Below are positions 1 through 12,029 of a stretch of DNA of 64,000 nt, in pieces. The DNA is from Castor canadensis (Eukaryota; Chordata; Mammalia; Rodentia; Castoridae), in NCBI RefSeq assembly GCF_047511655.1, contig NC_133403.1, positions 13,761,014 through 13,825,013 on the forward strand. The letters are read 5' to 3'. How positions within the stretch are numbered: the first letter of the stretch is position 1; each line of letters begins with the position of its first letter. Made by a program: the position numbers and the translations under genes. A model generated the notes under the pieces. That model ran no database searches. It worked only from the letters and a program-made list of their open reading frames with translations, and had not been told where the DNA came from.

Positions 1-1259
<1,259 letters not shown>

Positions 1260-1287
1260 TCAGCTCGTTCCCAATAGCCACAGCAAC

Positions 1288-1297
1288 AAAATGGCGG
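1288..1297 (+). promoter_or_regulatory. YY1-type site AAAATGGCGG
   Basis: The core ATGGCGG preceded by A bases matches the YY1 consensus found close to the start site of many CpG-island promoters. It lies on the plus strand, opposite to CRKL. It also contains an ATG that opens a 158-codon plus-strand frame (see findings). Confidence 0.5.
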
Positions 1298-1347
1298 ACG
1301 TGGGAGAAGCCACCGGCCACCTCCCCCTCCGCTCAGCGCGTTCCGCC

Positions 1348-1359
1348 TGCGCACGCGCG
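1348..1359 (+). promoter_or_regulatory. NRF1 site TGCGCACGCGCG
   Basis: All twelve positions fit the NRF1 consensus YGCGCAYGCGCR. The site is in the CRKL promoter, about 520 bp upstream of the CRKL start codon. Confidence 0.6.
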
Positions 1360-1396
1360 CAGCACAAGCTCCCAGCGGCCGCCGGGGTCCTCCCCG

Positions 1397-1419
1397 TGAC
1401 GTCTGTCAGCGCAGCCAAT
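1397..1419 (+). promoter_or_regulatory. CRE-like TGACGTC next to a CCAAT box
   Basis: TGACGTC at 1397-1403 is a near-full CREB/ATF site. CCAAT at 1415-1419, in the context AGCCAATAGG, is a good NF-Y box. The close pairing of CRE and CCAAT inside a CpG island is typical of TATA-less promoters. Confidence 0.55.
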
Positions 1420-2664
1420 AGGAAGCGCGGTCGCGAGAGCCGGGGCGTGAGCCATTCGCGCTCGCTCCCGCGTTCCGGGAGGAGGCTGAGAAGGCGGTGG
1501 CGGCAGGCACTCCCTTCCTGGGTCGCGGTTGCGCCGCCGGGGGCGCTGCTGCCGCTGGGTCTCCGAACGTTGGCAGGAGAACAGCTGGAGCCAAGAGGGA
1601 GCGGCGTTTCGAAAACCTGCTTCTGGGAACAAAGCGTAACGTGCCGGCCGAATTGCAGGCCAAGGAGGCGTGGCCCTGACCTGGCCGGCCCTGGGGCCCG
1701 AGAGAGACTCAAGGGCGGACGTGCCTTAAGGGGCCTCAACAAGGGGATGACCCTCGAGCTGAGGTGACCACCAGCAAGGTTACTGAATGACGCATGCTCC
1801 AGGTGGCCTAATAGGCTGAGACCCCAAGTGGCTAGGTGACCCGATTGGCACAAATTTCGGGGGGAAGGTGACAATTGGATTGACCGGAGTAAATGGTCTA
1901 ATCTGGCCATCGTGGGCTCGGTAGCGCTTGCAAGAAAAATACAAACGGTTTCTGCGGCGTGGCATGAAGACTTCTCTTGCTGTGGATTCTACCTGCTGCT
2001 CTCAGTTAGTTTCCTTCCATTCTCCGTTGCTTACTCATCTCCAGCAGCTTATTTCCTCCCTCCAACCTCACTAAAATGTACATTTTAAGCGAGCAGAGAT
2101 CCTGACTGTCTTGTTCACCTCTGGCCCTTAGTGGATGCTCAAATATATGTTAGATAAATGACTGTTGTGAAAAATCATCAGGTCACTAATGCTTGATTAT
2201 TGGTAGTAACATCCCTGAATTGTACGGACAAGAAAACATGTCCCAACAAGAAGAAAGAGAGAAGCAACCCTACTTAGCTCTCTCTGCTAATCAAATGTCC
2301 TTTTGGCCGTTTGAATCCTCCAGGTTTAACACATCCTGGAAATCCTGGATTATAGGGTGATTGGTGATGTCCCTCCTAGAATAAACTAAAAAGGAAATGT
2401 CAAGGTCTAATTCTTTTTTGTGACTTAGTATAAGCATGTTTTCACTTGTTCCAAAGATCAAAGATTTTTTTTTTAATGGTGCTCACTAGCAAGCATTCCT
2501 CCACTTGCGGAAAAATGAATTAGTGTCAGGTGCAGTTTGCCCCAAATTTAAAACTGACTACTTGAGTTCAAATCCGGACTCAGTTGACTATCTGGGTGAC
2601 CCTGCACTAGTTACTTAAGCATCTTGAGGATAATAATAGCACTTACCTCCTAGGTAGAACTAAA

Positions 2665-2735
2665 TGTATTAGCTAGGTATGCGGTGCAAAACTGTAATCC
2701 CAGCACTCAGGAGACTGAGGCAGGAAGATCTAGAA
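2665..2735 (+). repeat. B1-like SINE fragment
   Basis: Carries the 7SL-derived phrases TGTAATCCCAGCACTCAGGA and GACTGAGGCAGGAAGATC, then stops, so it is a 5' part only. Confidence 0.6.
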
Positions 2736-3221
2736 TTCCAAGATAATACATTAAACTAATTAGAATAGTACCTGGCACATATTAAGCATCATATAAGAGT
2801 TTTCCATTGCTACTATTCATTCTTTCTCTCAGTCTCTACCTCTTTGGTCTAAAAGTGTGAGCAAATCTCTCCATGGGTGGGTGAGAGTGGGGAGAAAAAT
2901 TTCCACTTGAATTTCTAGCTCCTTTTCATTGCTAGATTTATTCTAAAAGTAGAACAAAATCTGGCTGTAACCTATGATTAGTATACAAACATTGAGGTCA
3001 CAGCTTAAATTAATTCTTAACATATTCTACTGTAATTGCTTATGAGTGCCTCTTCTTTTCTGATCTGAGCATTTGGGGGCAGACTATAGTTTTATGTTTT
3101 TTTATTTTCACTGTCTACCACAGTGCCCAGCACATAAAACTTAATTTTTTTAATGTAAATGGATGGAAAGAAGCATGTAAAAAATAAAGATTTAGCAAAG
3201 GTAAGGTGGCTTTGTTTTCAG

Positions 3222-3422
3222 TTGTTTGTTTATATATATAAACAAATATATATATATATACACCTTGAGCCACTCTGCCAGCTCTTTTTTGTGATAGGTT
3301 TTTTTTGAGATAGGATCTTGAGAACTATTTGCTGGAGCTGGCTTCAAATCATGATCCGTCCTCCTGATCTCTACCTCCTGAGTAGCTAAGATGACAAGCG
3401 TGAGGCCACCAGCACCGAGCTG
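3222..3422 (-). repeat. (TA)n tract followed by B1-dID SINE, minus strand
   Basis: A TATATA tract at about 3230-3260 takes the place of the ID half, which is mostly missing here. From 3262 the minus-strand dimer shows the ID 5' end, the linker GTGATAGGTTTTTTTTGAGA and the B1 half. The TA repeat probably grew from the SINE A-rich part. Confidence 0.65.
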
Positions 3423-3462
3423 TTTTCAGTTATTTATATAATAATTTAAAAAGATATATTTG

Positions 3463-3600
3463 GGGCGGGCTTGGTGGCTCACATCTATAGTCCCAGCTAT
3501 GTGGGAGACTGAGGCAGGAACATTACTTGAAGCCAGGAGTTTGAAGCTAGCCTGAGTAACATAGTAAGACTATCTCAAAATAGCAACAACAACAAAAAAC
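3463..3600 (+). repeat. B1-like SINE
   Basis: Full-length monomer from GGCTTGGTGGCTCACATC to an A-rich tail of CAACAACAACAAAAAA type. Confidence 0.75.
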
Positions 3601-3930
3601 CTTCAAAGTTTATTATCCCCATATATCCCTCTTAGATTAATCTTCCATATGGATTAAACTTTGTATTTCACTTTCCCCTTTTCTGTCAGTAGCATCACTG
3701 TTTTCCTACTTTAGAGGCTTAAAATCTGAATAATTTTTACTTAACTGAAGTACTCAATAATAATGCTAATTTACATGGTGCTTTTCAATTCACAAAGCTT
3801 TGTAGAATCTATTGTTTTATTTAATACAACAAAAGTCCCATCATGTATACCTTTATAGGTAATCAAGAGGCTCAGAGAGGTTCAGTGACTTCCAGTTACT
3901 TTGCAAAGAGGCAATGCTTGCAATTTCTTT

Positions 3931-4135
3931 CTTTTTTTTTTTCTTGCTGTACTGGGGTTTGAACTCAAGGCTTACACCTTGAGCCACTCCACCAGCCCTT
4001 TTTTGTGATAGGTTTTTTTGAGGTACGGTCTCATGAACTATTTTGCCCAGGCTGGCTTTGAACCTCCATTCTCCTGATCCCTGCCTCCTGAGTAGCTAGG
4101 ATTACAGGTGTGAGCCCACCTGTGCCTATCCATTT
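3931..4135 (-). repeat. B1-dID dimeric SINE
   Basis: Nearly complete dimer. Read on plus it gives the T-tail, the ID half (GGTTTGAACTCAAGGC, GAGCCACTCCACCAGCCC), the linker and the B1 half (GAGTAGCTAGGATTACAGGT). A clean reference copy for this window. Confidence 0.8.
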
Positions 4136-4269
4136 CTTGCAATTTTAAGCCAGGTCTTTCAATTTGAGATCAAAGTCCCATATGTCACTGTGACAACAAG
4201 ACTGCCTATAATTTAGTCCATTTCCTTTGTATTACAGACGGGAGAACCAAGGCCCTTCAAAGTAATTTT

Positions 4270-4340
4270 GGGAGGATTTTGGAGGTTGAACACAGGGCCT
4301 TGCACATGCTAATAACGTGCTCTACCACTGAACTATGCCA
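4270..4340 (-). repeat. ID element fragment
   Basis: Shows the ID core CTTGCACATGCTAATAACGT followed by GCTCTACCACTGAACTATGC. The A-tail is degraded. Confidence 0.55.
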
Positions 4341-4679
4341 TTAGCATCATTCACAGCAAATTCTAGTTCTAGAAAGAAATATCAGTACAGAAATAGGATG
4401 GCTGAATTTGTCCCTTAGCTTGGATTTCAGATGATACTGCCATTCTGCTACTAGATTCTCTTTGAGAATTTTTTAAAGATAGACCAAAATACATCTTCTT
4501 TTGCTTCAGAATAGAACAGAGGGGAATAGGGTGTGACTTAGAAAAGGTAAAACAAATATGGTTATGTCTCGTTGATAATTGTTGAAGCTGAATGACATGA
4601 GAAAGAGGTAATTATTTTTATATATGGTTGGAATTTTTTGTAATAAATTCAAAAATACATTTGTGTTAGACTTTTTTTT

Positions 4680-5420
4680 TTTTTTGCTGTGACAACTATC
4701 TGAGAGAAACAGTTTAAAAGAAGGAAAAAGAGTTGCGTGTGTTGCATCATGCCTGCAATCCCAGCTACTGAAGAGGCAGAGGTAGGAATATTGCAGTCGG
4801 AGGCAAGACAGGGCAAAAACGCCAGGCCCTATGAAAAACTAGAGCAAAAAGAACTGGGAGCATAGCTCAAGATGTGGAGTGGCCCTCAGTTCAATTCCTA
4901 GTACCACCAAAAAAAAAAAAAGGGAGGAAGAAGTCAGGCATGGTGGTGTATTCTGTAATCACAGTGCTTGGGAGGCTTAGGAGGATTGAGAGTTCAAGGT
5001 TAGTCTGGGCTATATAGCAAGACCCTGTCTCAAAAAAGCAAACAAAAAACTAAAAGGAGGAAGGATATATTTTGGTGTATGGTTTCAAAGGTTTCAGCGT
5101 ATGGTTGACTTGCTCCATTGCTGTGGACCTGTGGTGAGGCAGAACACCATGGTGGCAAGGGCACGTGCCTGAGGAAAGATGCTCATCTCCTGGTGGCCAG
5201 GAAGAAGATAGCATTACTATGTGAGAGGGCCCCCTCCTTCCTCCCCTTTTAGTTGGCCCTCTAGCCTATGTGATGGTGCTACCCACATTCAAAGAAGGTC
5301 TTCCTCCCTTAGTCATCTCTAGAAATGCCCTCACAGACATACCCAGAGGAGTACTGTACTAGTCTCCTAGGTGTCTCTCAATCCAATCAAGCTGATGATC
5401 AAAATTAACCATCACAACTT
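4680..5420 (-). mobile_element. Rodent LTR-like repeat, interrupted by two SINEs
   Basis: The outer parts (4685-4726 and about 5065-5418) match in memory a rodent interspersed repeat, probably MaLR/ERVL-type, with phrases such as GTGAGGCAGAACACCATGGT and AAAATTAACCATCACAAC. A B1-ID SINE (4727-4924) and a B1 (4933-5050), both plus strand, sit inside it. A related copy is at about 62945-63235. Confidence 0.45.
4727..5050 (+). repeat. B1-ID SINE followed by B1 SINE
   Basis: 4727-4924 is a divergent dimer with a B1-like half and an ID half ending in ACCACC plus A13. 4933-5050 is a B1 monomer ending in CTGTCTCAAAAAAGC. Both are plus strand and lie inside the LTR-like repeat. Confidence 0.65.
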
Positions 5421-5471
5421 TACTTTATTCCTCTTTAACATACCCCAGACAAGCTTAAAGAAACTTTCCAA

Positions 5472-5578
5472 AAGCCAGGCACTGGTGGCTCACGCCTGTC
5501 AACCTAGCTACTCTGGAGGATCACGGTTCAAAGCCAGCTGGGGCAAATAGTTCATGAGACCCTATCTTGAAAAAACCC

Positions 5579-5616
<38 letters not shown>

Positions 5617-5690
5617 GGCTGGTGGCTCAAGGTTGGGTCCTGAGTTCAAACCCCAGTGTCGCCAAAAAAAAAAAAAGAAAGAAAAAAGAA
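5472..5690 (+). repeat. B1-dID SINE with (CA)17 in its central linker
   Basis: The B1 half (GCACTGGTGGCTCACGCCTG) and ID half (CCTGAGTTCAAACCCCAGT) are clear. The central linker, usually CCCATCACAAAAA, is replaced by a (CA)n microsatellite at 5581-5614. The tail is A-rich with GAAA units. Confidence 0.8.
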
Positions 5691-6396
5691 ACTTTCCCCA
5701 AAAGAGTATCTAAATGCTAAAAGATAACAAAATCAAAGTAGAGATACAGCATGCTAATGTAAAAAAGAAGGGTTTTATAACATAGAGGGTTTGTAAAATG
5801 TAGATTCATGATTTTGCCTTATCTTCCTCATTCTCAGGTTTTCCAAGTACTATTAGATTCCCATCTTCTAAGATAATTACAATCTAGACTCAAAGGACTG
5901 ATCAAGCTTTTTTTTTTTTTTTTTTTTTTTTAGCAACTTGTCTGGTTTCTTTACCATCTAGTCTTTAAGCTTCCTTTGCAGAGGCTACAACCTCGGAACC
6001 CACTGTTGACTTTCTGTTTCCTACCTGGACTGGCCCAACCCTTCAGGTTATGGTTAAGAATAGGCATATTCTTAGATTACTACCTCTTAGATTAAACCTC
6101 TTAGATTACTACCATACAAAAGGCACCAGAACAAGCTTCTGACTCTTCCTCCTACCCTCGATTCCTTTTTGCAATGATGTTAATGATAGAAGGGGTATGA
6201 CAATGTAGATTTGGAATTAGATGATGTATTCAATTAATTGATAGTATCAGCAGTCATATGCTATCTACACAAGGAGTTAATTGACCTGTTCCATTTCTAT
6301 TGCATTTACTAACCTGATTCCTTGATAGAAATAAATTTTCCCTCTCATTATTTCTTCTCTAGTCACTGACCTCCCCCACCCCCCACCATGTTTTTC

Positions 6397-6478
6397 ATTT
6401 CTTTTTCAGTGCTAGGGATAAAACCCAGAGACTTTCACATGCTAGGCACGCACTCTACCACTGAACTACCCAGCACCT
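6397..6478 (-). repeat. ID element
   Basis: Minus-strand ID monomer recognised by CATGCTAGGCACGCACTCTA and CCACTGAACTACCCAGCACC, with a T-rich tail on the left. Confidence 0.65.
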
Positions 6479-6648
6479 TGTATATATTTTTCACTTTATC
6501 TCCCTAAATAAAAAAAAAAAACAAAGCTCACTGATAATTTTCTTTTTCTCTCCTATCACTTTGCTACTATAATAGTTATGAAATAATTTTCAGTTCCAAA
6601 TTATAATTTTAAATACCAAAATATCAACTTGATCATTACCTCTGGGTT

Positions 6649-6815
6649 GGAGGTGTGGCTGAAGTAGCAAGAGTATCTGTCTAGAAAGCATGAGGCCCTG
6701 AGTTCAAACCCTGATACTGCCAGTGGGGGTGTTGCTCAGTAGTACAGCACTTGCCTAACATGCACGTGGCCCCAGGTTTACCATCCCCAGTGCCACAAAA
6801 GAAAAACAAACAACA
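6649..6815 (+). repeat. Two tandem ID-type elements
   Basis: 6649-6722 is a dID half (AAGCATGAGGCCCTGAGTTC). 6723-6815 is a classic ID (GTTGCTCAGTAGTACAGCAC) with an A-rich CAACAACAAC tail. They abut without spacer. Confidence 0.65.
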
Positions 6816-7004
6816 ACAACAAAAACCCAAGCAAACAAAAAACAAAAAGCCAACTTCTTTCATAGGATGATTATCTCTGAACTAGGCTTGGCTACTATAT
6901 CCAGAAGCTCTGTTGATCAACACATAAAGCCTTGGTCTACTTTGTCCAAGTGTTTTAAAGTATGGTCATCCTCCCCTTGCCATTTCTTTTGTTTCTCCTT
7001 CTTC

Positions 7005-7315
7005 CTTTTTTATTTTTATTTATTTTTGGTGCTGGGGATTCAACCTAGGGCCTCATGTTAAGTATGTGCTCTATCACTGAACTATACCCCAGTCCTCTCT
7101 CTTGCTATTTTCTCACTCTCTCTCTCTCTCTCTGTCTCTGTCTCTCTGTCTCTCTCTCCCTCCTTCTATCTCTTTCTCTTTCTCACCCCCCCTCTCTCTA
7201 AATAGGGTCTCACTATGTTGCCCATGCTGGTCTTGAACTCCTGGACTCAAGCAGTCCTCTTGCCTCAGCCTCCCAAGTAGTTGGGACTACAGATGTGTAC
7301 CACAGTAGCCTGCCT
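7005..7315 (-). repeat. ID, (CT)n tract and B1, all minus strand
   Basis: ID at 7005-7098; an impure CT/TCTG polypyrimidine tract at 7099-7199; B1 at 7203-7315 (GGGTCTCACTATGTTGCCCA). The CT tract probably grew from the reverse-oriented A-tail of the B1. Confidence 0.65.
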
Positions 7316-7355
7316 TGCCATTTTCTAATAAGTTTTAATAATTCTGTCATTTTCT

Positions 7356-7881
7356 GTGTGTGTGTGTGGTACTGGGATTGAACTCAGGGCCTCATGCTTG
7401 CTAGTCAGGCACTCTACCACTTAAGCCACTCCACTAGCCCTTTTTTTTTGTGTTGGGTATTTTGGGGACAGGGTCTTGTGAACTCCAGGGCGAGCCTTGA
7501 ACCACCATCCTCCTGATCGCTCCCTTCAGAGTAGCCAGAACTACAGGTGAGCCACCAGTGCCTGGCAGTTCTGTCATTATTTTGTTTTGTTCTTGGCAGA
7601 ACTAAGTTTGAAATCAGGGCTGCATGCTTGCAAGGTATTGAGCTTGAGGCACTCCACCAGCCTCTATCATTATTTCATTTATTTATTTATTTATTTATTT
7701 GCTATACTAGAGCTTGAACTCAGGGCCTATACCTTGAGTCACTCCAGCAACCCTTTTTTTGTGATTTTTTTTTGAGATAGGGTCTCATGAACTGTTTGCC
7801 TGGGCTGGCTTTGAACCATGATCCTCCTGATCTCTGCCTCCTGAGTAGCTAGACAGGCATGAGCTACCAGTGCCTGGCTCC
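7356..7881 (-). repeat. B1-dID, dID fragment and second B1-dID, minus strand
   Basis: 7356-7566 is a complete dimer. 7580-7665 is a dID half alone. 7673-7881 is another dimer whose tail has become (ATTT)n at 7673-7700. They are separated by only a few bases, showing preferred insertion into T-rich tails. Confidence 0.7.
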
Positions 7882-8199
7882 TGTCATTATTTTTATATAT
7901 CCCCTTTCTCATCACGTAGGTACTTCTGGATGAAAGGCACATTCTCGTTTTTTGCCTGGATTTCACAACACTGAAGTGTCCTTAGTACAGGTATAAGCAG
8001 AATGATTCTCCCACCAGGGGACACTGATTTCCCTCTCACACTTACCTCAAGCCAGTTGTGGTCAACACTTTGGATCAGCAAACTTTTACTGTAAAAGGTC
8101 AGGAAATACATATGTTGAGTTTTCTGGGCCAAAAGCAAGTTAAGGAAATTATGTAGATACTTGCAAGATGAAAGTTTTCTGCAAAAAAAGAAAAATTTC

Positions 8200-8478
8200 T
8201 TTTGAGATAGGGACTCACAGTACAACCCAGGTTGGCCTCAAGTTCATTATGTAGCCCAGGTTGGCCTGGAATTCTCAATCCTCCTGCCTTGGCCTCCTGA
8301 GTGCTGGGATTATAGGAATGTACCACCATGCCTGGCCTGTACAAATTTTTTATTGATCAAATAATTGAAAAATTGAAAAACTAACTGAATATAGCTTTTG
8401 CTTTTTGCAATGCTGGGGATCAAACTAGAGCCTCATACAAGCTAGGCAAGCATTCTACCACTGAACTATACCCCAAAT
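8200..8478 (-). repeat. B1 (8200-8338) and ID (8398-8478)
   Basis: The B1 carries a short internal duplication of the GCCCAGGTTGGCCT part. The ID core is AGCTAGGCAAGCATTCTACC. Confidence 0.65.
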
Positions 8479-9245
8479 GTTTTGTAATTCAGGCATACTA
8501 ATGAGAAGAATAAAATTCTTTTGTTTGGGATAACATTCTGCTTAATTAGAATTCTGTCATTTCCCCCTATCATTTGCTGACCTGTATTAATGCTGATTGG
8601 CAATGATACTTTACATATTTCCTCTTTGAAAATGTCTTTCACCCAGATGGTACTGCCAGTACTGGTATCGTCCACGAGCACATAATTTTAATTAAGCATA
8701 TTCTTCATTGTTGGAAGGCATTTATAGAATTCTATGAGATTCTTCTCTCAATATTTGCCTTGTAGCATATTACTACAGATTAACCACTTGCAATTAGAGT
8801 TTAGGTAGATGCTATTTAATTACAGAATTAAATGAATTTTGGAATATGGGAATTTCTAATACACTTGGCATCAAGGTCTGACAAATGTCTCTGTAGTTGC
8901 AGTTTGAGCTGAGAAAATATATCTGCTGCAAATTTATGTGAAAATGGAGATCTTGCTTCTAGGTTAACTTTTGACAGCACAGAAATGTTTAAAGCAACTT
9001 AACATTACTTGTGATTAAATATTAGTTGTCACTGAAATGGTTTTGCTGCAGGATGCATTTTGCCTAGAAGCATTGTTTTGCCTTGTAATTTTAGGGTAAG
9101 TTCATTAAAAAAACATCAAGTCTGTAGCAAACACTAAATTTCAAAGCCAATTAACTATTAATTAATTATTCAGTAATAATGTTGTAGAATGATTAGTTTC
9201 TATTCTGCAATCAGTTTTGGCTTGAGCAAAAAAAAAAAAAAAGAA

Positions 9246-9622
9246 TGGAGCTGAAGGGGTAGCTCAGTGGTAGAGCACCCAGTTATCATGTACAAGGCCC
9301 TGTGTTTACTCCCTAACACCACAAAGAACAACAAAAACTCACTTGGGTGCCAGTGGCTCATACAAGATGAGCCAAAAATCTTTAAAAATGATCATAGCTA
9401 GCTGGGCACTGGAGGCTCACACCTGTAATCCTAGCTACTTGGGAGGCTGAGATTGGGAGGATTGAGATTCAAAGCCAGCCCAGACAAATAGTTCTCAAGA
9501 CCCCATCTCCAAAATAACCAAAGCAAAATGTACTAGAACTGTAGCTCAAGTGGTAAAGTGCCTTCTTTGCAAGTGCAAAGTCCTGGGTGCAAACCCCAGT
9601 TCTAAAAAACAAACAAAAAAAA
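9246..9622 (+). repeat. ID (9246-9340) and B1-dID (9399-9622)
   Basis: Both are plus strand. In the dimer the linker reads AAAATAACCAAAGCAAAATG rather than CCCATCACAAAAA, a second linker class also seen near 26790 and 61310. Confidence 0.7.
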
Positions 9623-9669
9623 TAACTATTTATTACTGCTAAGCTATTGAAATGCTGTGTGATTTGTTT

Positions 9670-9976
9670 TTCCTAAATTTTTGGTACTAGGGTTTGAAGT
9701 CAGGGTTTTATGCTTTCTAAGGCAGGAATTCTACCACTTGAGTCACTCTGCCAGCCCTTTTATGTGTGTGTGTTGGCTATATTTTTTTTAAGGTCTCAGC
9801 ATAATTCTAGAGCTAAAGTGTCATCACACATCACCAGTAAGTTGAGGTAATATGTATGTGTTGGGTATTTTTGAGATAGGGTCTCATTTTTTGCCCAGGC
9901 TGTGCTGGTCTTGAACTGCCATCCTCCTGATCTCTGCCTCCTGAGTAGTAAGGATTACAAGCATGAGCCACCACTC
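9670..9976 (-). repeat. B1-dID SINE split by about 60 bp
   Basis: ID half at 9670-9765 and B1 half at 9858-9976, with an unrelated spacer between. Both ends of the spacer carry a TATGTGTGTG-like phrase, so slippage or a partial duplication is possible. Confidence 0.55.
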
Positions 9977-10079
9977 TTCACCCACAAATCATACAAAAAA
10001 ATTTGGTAGGCTAGATTTAGCCCATGAGTCATTGTTTGCCATAAGGAAGCCAAAAACTTTCCGTTTTGAATGTGTGCCT

Positions 10080-10284
10080 TTTTTTTTTTTTTTTTTTTTG
10101 GTAGTGCAGGGATTTGAACTCTGGGCCTACACCTCAAAGCACTCCACCAGTCCTTTTTTGTGATGTTTTTTTTTCAAGATAGGTCTTGTGAACTATTTGC
10201 CTGGGCTGGCTTCCAACAGAGATCCTCCTGATCTCTGCCTCTTGAGTAGCTATAATTACAGGTGTGAGCCACTGGCGTCTGGCT
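10080..10284 (-). repeat. B1-dID SINE
   Basis: Complete minus-strand dimer with a T20 tail at about 10080-10099. Confidence 0.75.
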
Positions 10285-10749
10285 GAATGTGTGTCTTTTG
10301 TGCTGCTCTCAGAGTGGCTGCTTTGGCTTTTCATTGACTTCTTTCTTGAAAAAGGCCCCTGAATTAGAATCATATACCCGATAAGTAAATTCACTGTTTT
10401 CATGTTATTTACTCCATCTCTGTGTTTGACCCAGTTCTGTGTTCCATAGTATTCAGCCCTAGACAGCCTGGCCCCTGATTCATGGTAATATCCCACAGCA
10501 CTGTCAACATCTATCCCAGATGGAACTTCTTATCTAGTTACAGCATTCCATCCATCTGGGGTGACTTAACCCATCAGGGTTAGTTCTAGAACAGAGAGTA
10601 TAGGCCAAATATTACCCATACCCATGGCACAAAAACTGCCTTGTTTCATTGGAGACTGAGCTATATAGGCAATTATTCTCAATGTTGGCTGAACATTGGC
10701 TTTATCTAGGTAACATTTTTTTTCCTTTCTTTTTTATGTTCTCTTTTTC

Positions 10750-10958
10750 TTTCTTTCTTTTTTGTGGTATTGGGGTTTGAACTCAGGGTCTACACCTTGA
10801 GCTACTTCAGCTCTTTTTTTGTGATGGGTTTTTTTTGAGATAGGGTCTCAAGAACTATTTGTCCAGGCTGTCCTCAAGCCGAGATCCTCCTGATCTCTGC
10901 CTCCTGAGTAACTAACTATGAGTAACTAAGATTACAGGCGTGAGCTATTGGAGCCCAG
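10750..10958 (-). repeat. B1-dID SINE
   Basis: Minus-strand dimer. Its B1 5' part has a short local duplication (GAGTAACTAACTATGAGTAA). Confidence 0.7.
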
Positions 10959-11067
10959 ATCTTTTTCTTTTTTTATATTTTGGGCAGCATTTTCTTAACA
11001 AAAAGAAAATTAAAAGTCTATACCTAATCCCACAAGACTCATTTAATTGGACTGGGGAGACTTGAGT

Positions 11068-11200
11068 GATATATATATATATAAAACTCAATATACACAT
11101 ATATATACATATATATATATATTTTTTATTCATATGTGCATACAAGGCTTGGGTCATTTCTCCCCCCTGCCCCCACCCCCTCCCTTACCACCCACTCTGA
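11068..11200 (-). mobile_element. (TA)n and LINE-1 3' terminal fragment
   Basis: An alternating TA tract occupies 11068-11123. It is followed by a phrase (TATGTGCATACAAGGCTTGG, GTCATTTCTCCCC) that recurs in the same form at 60650 and inverted at 57520. It is a LINE-1 3' end with its polypurine tract, minus strand. Confidence 0.55.
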
Positions 11201-11251
11201 CATATATATATTTTAAATAGGTTAAAAAAGAAAAAAAAATAGGTAAATGTG

Positions 11252-11292
11252 GGGCTAGAGATTGTAGCTCAGGGGTAGAGCATGTGTTTAGC

Positions 11293-11323
<31 letters not shown>

Positions 11324-11590
11324 ATTTTTTAATCTTTTAATGGAGCCATGCTCTTTTTCCATGACAGCTACACTATTTTACATTCTAATCATTAGTGTAC
11401 AAGGGTTCTGTTTCTTTGCATCCTTGACAATACTTGTTATTTTCTGTTTGGTTTTTTGTTTTTGGCAGCACTAGGGTTTGAACTTAGGGCCTCATGCTTG
11501 CTAGGCAGGTGCTCTATCAGTTGAGCCATTCTGCCAGCCCTGTGTTTAGCATTTATGAAGTTATGGGTTTAATCTCCAGCACCAAAAAAT
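11252..11590 (+). repeat. ID element split by a target-site-duplicating insertion
   Basis: The plus-strand ID starts at about 11252 (GAGATTGTAGCTCAGGGGTA), breaks at 11298 and resumes at 11541 with the repeated 16 bases before its end (AATCTCCAGCACC). Bases 11299-11540 are the insertion described next. Confidence 0.8.
11299..11540 (-). mobile_element. Chimeric SINE-LINE-1 retrocopy with 16-bp target-site duplication
   Basis: The identical 16-mer TGTGTTTAGCATTTAT flanks the insert at 11283-11298 and 11541-11556. On the minus strand the insert begins at 11540 with a dID 5' end (GGGCTGGCAGAATGGC) and reads through the dID to about 11455. It then enters sequence resembling the 3' part of LINE-1 ORF2, in sense, and ends in an (AAAT)n tail. 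The TSD encloses both parts, so they inserted as one RNA copy. Confidence 0.75.
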
Positions 11591-11668
11591 AAAACCCAAT
11601 AACAATAAAGTTAAAAATAGATTATAACACATTCATTATTTATATTGTTCAATTAGAAAAGTGACAGA

Positions 11669-11890
11669 AACCAGGAGCCTGTGGCTCATACCTGTAATCC
11701 TAGCTACTCAAGAGGCAGAGATCAGGAAGATCACAGTTCAAAGCCAGCCTGGGCAAATAGTTTGCAAATCCTCTCCCAAAAATACTCAACACTAAAAAAG
11801 GGCTGGCGGAGTGGCTTAAGTGGTAGAGTATCTGACTAGCAAGCATGAGACCCTGTGTTCAAACTGCAGTACCACCAAAAAAAGAAGAAA
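11669..11890 (+). repeat. B1-dID SINE
   Basis: Complete plus-strand dimer with linker AATACTCAACACTAAAAAAG and an A-rich tail. Confidence 0.8.
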
Positions 11891-12029
11891 AGTGAAAGAA
11901 ATGATACTCATTGAGAAGTCTTGCTCCCATACTCATGTGTTATGCCAGTATTTTTTCAAGCAAAAATAAATAAGAAGAGTGAATAATAATGAAATACATT
12001 ACATCTGGGCAGGAACAAGTCACAGTGAA

